Shown here piece after piece: positions 61,342-64,000 of a stretch of 64,000 nucleotides of DNA. The notes beneath the pieces are model-generated. The model worked only from the letters and a program-made list of their open reading frames with translations. It was not told the origin of the DNA and did no database searches. Within the stretch, counting starts at the first letter, position 1. Each line of letters begins with the position of its first letter. Both the position numbers and the translations under genes were made by a program. The stretch comes from Streptomyces sp. 378 (GTDB lineage: Bacteria > Actinomycetota > Actinomycetes > Streptomycetales > Streptomycetaceae), in contig NZ_JASKMS010000002.1 of NCBI RefSeq assembly GCF_030124145.1, positions 430,266 to 494,265 on the forward strand, read 5' to 3'.

Positions 61342-62445
61342 TCAGTGCTCCAGGCGGGCAACCCGGCCCTTCTCGCCCGCGGCCCAGCAGCCGTGGTCCG
61401 GGGTGCAGTCGACGGTGTCGTAGGAGCCCGTGCCGACGGTCCGCCAGGTACGTCCGGCGTCCGTGGTGAGGTCGGTGCCCGTGGGGCCGACGGCCAGAGC
61501 GGCGGTGCGGCTGTGCGGGAGCCAGGCGACGCCGGAGCGGTAGGCGGGCGGGGAGGTGGCGGCCGGGCGCCAGGTGCGGCCGCCGTCGGAGGTGCGCGCG
61601 GCGGCGCGCGGCGAGGTCTGGTCGGGTCGGAAGTCGCCGCCGACGGCGAGACCGCGGGCGCGGTCGCGGAAGGCGAGCGCGAAGACACCGCGGGCCGGAT
61701 CGCCCGCCGGGAGGGGGGTGTCGGCGGCCGTCCAGGTGCGTCCCCGGTCGGCGGAGTGCAGCACACGCGCGCGTGCCGCCCCGCCGGTGGCGAGCCAGAC
61801 GTCCTTCGGCCCGGACGTCACCAGGCACTGGCCGCTCGCCGCGAATCCGGCCTCGCCCTCCTGCGCAGCCGGCATGCCCCGGTCCGGCAGCACCTTCCAG
61901 GTCCGGCCGCCGTCGCCGGTCGACAGGATGCGGAACTTGCCGTTCACCGGGTCGCTCATCGCGAGGCCGTGGCGGTGGTCGAAGAAGGCGAGGCAGTCGT
62001 AGAAGGCCTTCGGGTCGGTGTTGCGGAAGGACTCCGTCCAGGTCGCTCCGCCGTCGTCGGTGCGGTAGACGCGGGACGCCTCGCCCTCGCCGATGGCCAG
62101 GACCACGGCCCGGCGCGCGTCGAACGCCTCGACGTCCCGGAACTGCAACTCCCCCGCGCCGGGGGGCGAGACGTTTTGCCAGGTCGCCCCGCCGTCGGTG
62201 GTGCGCAGCACGGTGCCCCCGGTACCGGCGACCCAGGCGGTGTTCCGGCTGACCGCCGCGAGGCCCCGGAAACGTGCCTCCGGGGCGCCGGTGTCCTTGA
62301 GTTCCCAGTGCGGCGCCCGGCGCTCCGGCTCCTGCGCCTGCGCCGGTACGGCGGTCAGGGCCGCCAGTGCCGCGGCGCAGGCCGCCATCGCGGTCGCCCT
62401 GCCCCGAGTTGGTCCCGTGCGTCGCGTGCTCCCCATGCGCCTCAT
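61342..62445 (-). CDS. Secreted YCF48-like beta-propeller protein
   Basis: This 367-residue exported protein has a signal sequence ending TAVPAQAQ, then repeats of TTDGGATWQN, RTDDGGATWTES, STGDGGRTWKV, SADRGRTWTA, RTSDGGRTWRP and TTDAGRTWRT, the Asp-box type repeats of BNR/YCF48-like propellers. It resembles the photosystem assembly factor fold but functions outside the cell here. The start was set at MRRMGSTRRTG; ATG 62436 is an alternative. Confidence 0.85.
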   Translation of the reverse strand: MRRMGSTRRTGPTRGRATAMAACAAALAALTAVPAQAQEPERRAPHWELKDTGAPEARFRGLAAVSRNTAWVAGTGGTVLRTTDGGATWQNVSPPGAGELQFRDVEAFDARRAVVLAIGEGEASRVYRTDDGGATWTESFRNTDPKAFYDCLAFFDHRHGLAMSDPVNGKFRILSTGDGGRTWKVLPDRGMPAAQEGEAGFAASGQCLVTSGPKDVWLATGGAARARVLHSADRGRTWTAADTPLPAGDPARGVFALAFRDRARGLAVGGDFRPDQTSPRAAARTSDGGRTWRPAATSPPAYRSGVAWLPHSRTAALAVGPTGTDLTTDAGRTWRTVGTGSYDTVDCTPDHGCWAAGEKGRVARLEH

Positions 62446-62693
62446 GGCCGGGGAAGCTAGCCCACCGACCGGGTGCCGTCCAGACGGCCTCACGGCTGCT
62501 CCGTGTGGTGCGGCGGGTGCCACAGGCGCCCTCTCCGGCACACAAGGAGAGTCACGTCACTCCCGTGCATGAACACGGTGACAGAGGTCACTCGCCCTTC
62601 GTGTGCACGGATTGGCTGATTCCGTCGTCTCTTCCAGTGCCCGGCCTCATCCGCCCGGACGTGTCCGTCCAGCCGTCACAAGGGAGCAAGGCG
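62446..62693. other. ssgD upstream region
   Basis: A 248-bp divergent spacer that should hold the ssgD promoter. It is lower in GC near 62540-62640. The TTG start of ssgD has AGGGAG upstream. No clear -35/-10 pair or dyad was identified. Confidence 0.4.
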
Positions 62694-63110
62694 TTGTCCA
62701 TCGTCATCGAGCAGCCCGTGGAGGCCCGCCTCGTCGCCGCCGCGCCGCGTATGCCGAGCATTCCCGCGACGCTGCACTACGACCGGCGGGATCCTTTCGC
62801 CGTCCGCATGACCTTCCCCGCCCCGGCCACACTGGAGGGCGTCGAGGTCTGCTGGACCTTCTCCCGTGAGCTGCTCGCCGCGGGCCAGAGCAGCGCCGAG
62901 GGGCACGGCGACGTACGGGTGCGGCCCTACGGCTACGACCGCACGGTACTGGAGTTCCACGCCCCCGAGGGCACCGCCGTGGTCCACGTCCGTTCGAGCG
63001 AGATCCGCCGGTTCCTGGAGGCCACGAGCGAACTCGTGCCCGTCGGCCTGGAGCACCTCCAGCTGGACCTGGACCACGGTCTCGCCGAGCTGATGCGCGA
63101 CGCGTGCTGA
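62694..63110 (+). CDS. ssgD: SsgA-like sporulation/cell division protein
   Basis: This 138-residue SALP (SsgA-like protein) is specific to sporulating actinomycetes. Characteristic stretches are ATLHYDRRDPFAVRMTFPA, TWEF-equivalent CWTFSRELLAAG, GHGDVRVRPYG and VVHVRSSEIRRFLEATS, ending with DLDHGLAELMRDAC. SALPs guide peptidoglycan synthesis and autolysis during division and spore formation. TTG start, AGGGAG eight bases upstream. The position relative to tex and idi matches ssgD (SCO6722), assigned from synteny recalled from memory. Confidence 0.85.
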   Translation: MSIVIEQPVEARLVAAAPRMPSIPATLHYDRRDPFAVRMTFPAPATLEGVEVCWTFSRELLAAGQSSAEGHGDVRVRPYGYDRTVLEFHAPEGTAVVHVRSSEIRRFLEATSELVPVGLEHLQLDLDHGLAELMRDAC

Positions 63111-63117
63111 GCTGACG

Positions 63118-63163
63118 GACCCCGCGCCAGGAGGGAGCGGGTGCGGGGAGCGGGTGCGGGGTC
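63118..63163 (+). terminator. Possible ssgD terminator
   Basis: GACCCCGC and GCGGGGTC arms (8 bp) around a 30-base loop that itself holds two copies of AGCGGGTGCGGGG. It lies between the convergent ssgD and GPP34 genes. The long loop lowers confidence. Confidence 0.45.
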
Positions 63164-63169
63164 GCGCGC

Positions 63170-63829
63170 TCAGCCGCCTGCCGTCGGTGCGGGGGCGGAC
63201 CCGGTCGTCGTGGTCATCGCCGTGCTCACCTCGCGGACCACCCTCCGCGGCCCGGGCCCCGCCGCTCCGGCGCGTTCGAGCAGGTCCTCCAGCCGCCGCG
63301 CGTGGACGCGCACCTCCCGGTCCGGCAGCAGCCCCGCCGCGGCGGCGAGTACGACGACCGCCGCGTCCCGCCCGGAGACCTCGGCGACCTCGCCCCGCAG
63401 GACGTCCCGCACCTCCCCCCGTAGCGCCTCCACGACGGCGAGCCGCTCCAGCGCGTACTCCACGGAGGGGAACAGGCCGAGCACCCGGCGCTTGTCCGCC
63501 CGCAGGTACCCCTCGGCCACCAGTTGTTCCCGCGCGGCGTCGAAGGTCACCCGCGCCCGCAGCTTCACCCAGGTCCGCCAGGGGTGCGGGCACGACTCGC
63601 GCACGAGGTCCAGCAGCCCGTCGAGGACCGCGTCACCCGCGCTCGCGTCCAGGTCGACCGGTGTGGCGATGCCGTCCGCGTCGGTGAGCAGACCGCGCTG
63701 GGCCAGCTCGACGAGGGCGCCGGCCCGCACCAGGTCCGGCCGGTGGGCGGTGCCGCCTGCCGCAGGCCGCGCGGCGTCCCAGGCCAGCAGACAGAGCCGG
63801 GCCGGCAGCGTGAGCGGGCCGTTGGGCAC
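63170..63829 (-). CDS. GPP34 (GOLPH3/VPS74-like) family phosphoprotein
   Basis: This 219-residue soluble protein has the GOLPH3-like helical fold. Recognised stretches are LPARLCLLAWDAARPAAGG, RAGALVELAQRGLLTDADG, then LVAEGYLRADKRRVLGLFPSVEYAL. Eukaryotic relatives bind PI4P; Streptomyces members are paralogous and of unknown role, perhaps lipid or membrane binding. It is convergent with ssgD. Confidence 0.88.
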   Translation of the reverse strand: MPNGPLTLPARLCLLAWDAARPAAGGTAHRPDLVRAGALVELAQRGLLTDADGIATPVDLDASAGDAVLDGLLDLVRESCPHPWRTWVKLRARVTFDAAREQLVAEGYLRADKRRVLGLFPSVEYALERLAVVEALRGEVRDVLRGEVAEVSGRDAAVVVLAAAAGLLPDREVRVHARRLEDLLERAGAAGPGPRRVVREVSTAMTTTTGSAPAPTAGG

Positions 63830-63872
63830 GGGGCCTCCTGGGAGCGGGGAGATCGGGTCGCACGTTAATCCG

Positions 63873-63901
63873 TTGACAGGCTCAGAGCACCTTCCTACGG
63901 T
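63873..63901 (+). promoter_or_regulatory. Strong sigma-70 (HrdB-type) promoter
   Basis: TTGACA at 63873-63878, a 17-base spacer, then TACGGT at 63896-63901 match the housekeeping consensus TTGACA-N17-TANNNT. It points right, off the window edge, and GGAGAAGGACG appears near 63927. The gene it drives begins beyond the window. Confidence 0.7.
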
Positions 63902-64000
63902 GTAAAGCGTCCCTGTCGCCGCCGATTGGAGAAGGACGTTGCTCGTCTGAGGTCCTGAGACACCGCGTCACACCCCACGGGTGTGCGCTGCGTGCGACCT
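63902..64000 (+). other. Leader region of an off-window gene
   Basis: Downstream of the promoter, no ORF starts that stays open to 64000 with good codon use. A TTG CTC GTC TGA mini-ORF follows GGAGAAGG. The gene it serves is outside the window. Confidence 0.35.

Noticed and set aside
63118..63163. AGCGGGTGCGGGG pair as a separate repeat element
   Set aside because: Two adjacent copies in a terminator-like segment are too few and too GC-simple to call a distinct element.
1..64000. CRISPR arrays, tRNA or rRNA genes, insertion sequences, attachment sites
   Set aside because: No regularly spaced repeats, cloverleaf-like segments, transposase motifs or flanking inverted and direct repeats were seen by reading. 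A tRNAscan or IS search was not possible.

Overview
The window is high-GC chromosomal DNA from a Streptomyces-type actinomycete. Codon third positions are almost all G or C, starts are often GTG or TTG, and ATGA/GTGA stop-start overlaps are common. It also carries lineage markers: an SsgA-like sporulation protein, a full hopanoid cluster, an LPFR-motif small protein, DUF6126 and DUF5941 proteins, and an SCO6745-family protein. From memory, gene content and order (ssgD, tex, idi, hopanoid genes) match the S. coelicolor SCO6722-SCO6771 neighbourhood read from the right end of the window to the left. No comparison could be run. No rRNA, tRNA, CRISPR array, intact mobile element or prophage was seen.

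Layout, left to right. Bases 1-600 are a run of 20 C followed by a frame-broken RHS/YD-repeat remnant. Bases 720-5860 hold a metallo-beta-lactamase-fold hydrolase, a Glu/Leu/Phe/Val dehydrogenase with its TetR regulator, an SGNH hydrolase and a secreted DUF6250-like protein behind a LacI-type operator. Bases 6027-7145 hold a LysM/M23 cell-wall peptidase behind a c-di-AMP (ydaO-yuaA) riboswitch. Bases 7431-10483 hold an alpha-galactosidase and a tyrosine phosphatase.

Bases 10503-24271, all on the minus strand, are the hopanoid block. In transcription order it runs hpnC, hpnD, a 44-codon overlapping ORF, hpnE, polyprenyl synthase, shc, a phosphorylase (hpnG-like), hpnH, ispG, dxs and a class-III aminotransferase, followed by an XRE-cupin regulator with a 39-residue DUF6126 membrane protein. 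The genes are tightly coupled. The block makes its own isoprenoid precursor (ispG, dxs), prenyl diphosphate, squalene (HpnCDE), hopene (Shc) and an extended, probably amino-modified side chain (HpnH, HpnG, aminotransferase).

Bases 24524-31633, also minus, are a seven-gene operon: DUF5941/CDP-alcohol phosphotransferase, LicC-like nucleotidyltransferase, glycerol-1-phosphate-dehydrogenase-like enzyme, a second CDP-alcohol phosphotransferase, GT2 glycosyltransferase, and a TagG/TagH-like ABC exporter. It reads like a complete route for making and exporting a phosphoalcohol-containing surface glycoconjugate whose product I cannot identify. This is the best candidate for an undescribed system in the window.

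Bases 31912-47646 are mostly single or paired genes: galE, a cation-efflux protein, idi, an anti-sigma-type ATPase, enoyl-CoA hydratase, a DJ-1 protein with a GlxA-type regulator, the SCO6745-family protein, the LPFR small protein, tex, an ABC-F ATPase, an uncharacterised oxidoreductase-annotated family, a D-amino-acid-oxidase-like flavoprotein and a BCCT transporter. Bases 47732-63829 hold two coupled secreted peptidases, an arginase-family protein, a MerR regulator, a three-gene fatty-acid beta-oxidation operon, a MmcQ/YjbR protein, a saccharopine-dehydrogenase-like reductase, endonuclease V, a YciI protein, a YCF48-like beta-propeller, ssgD and a GPP34-family protein. Several perfect dyads in promoter regions look like operators and are listed individually.
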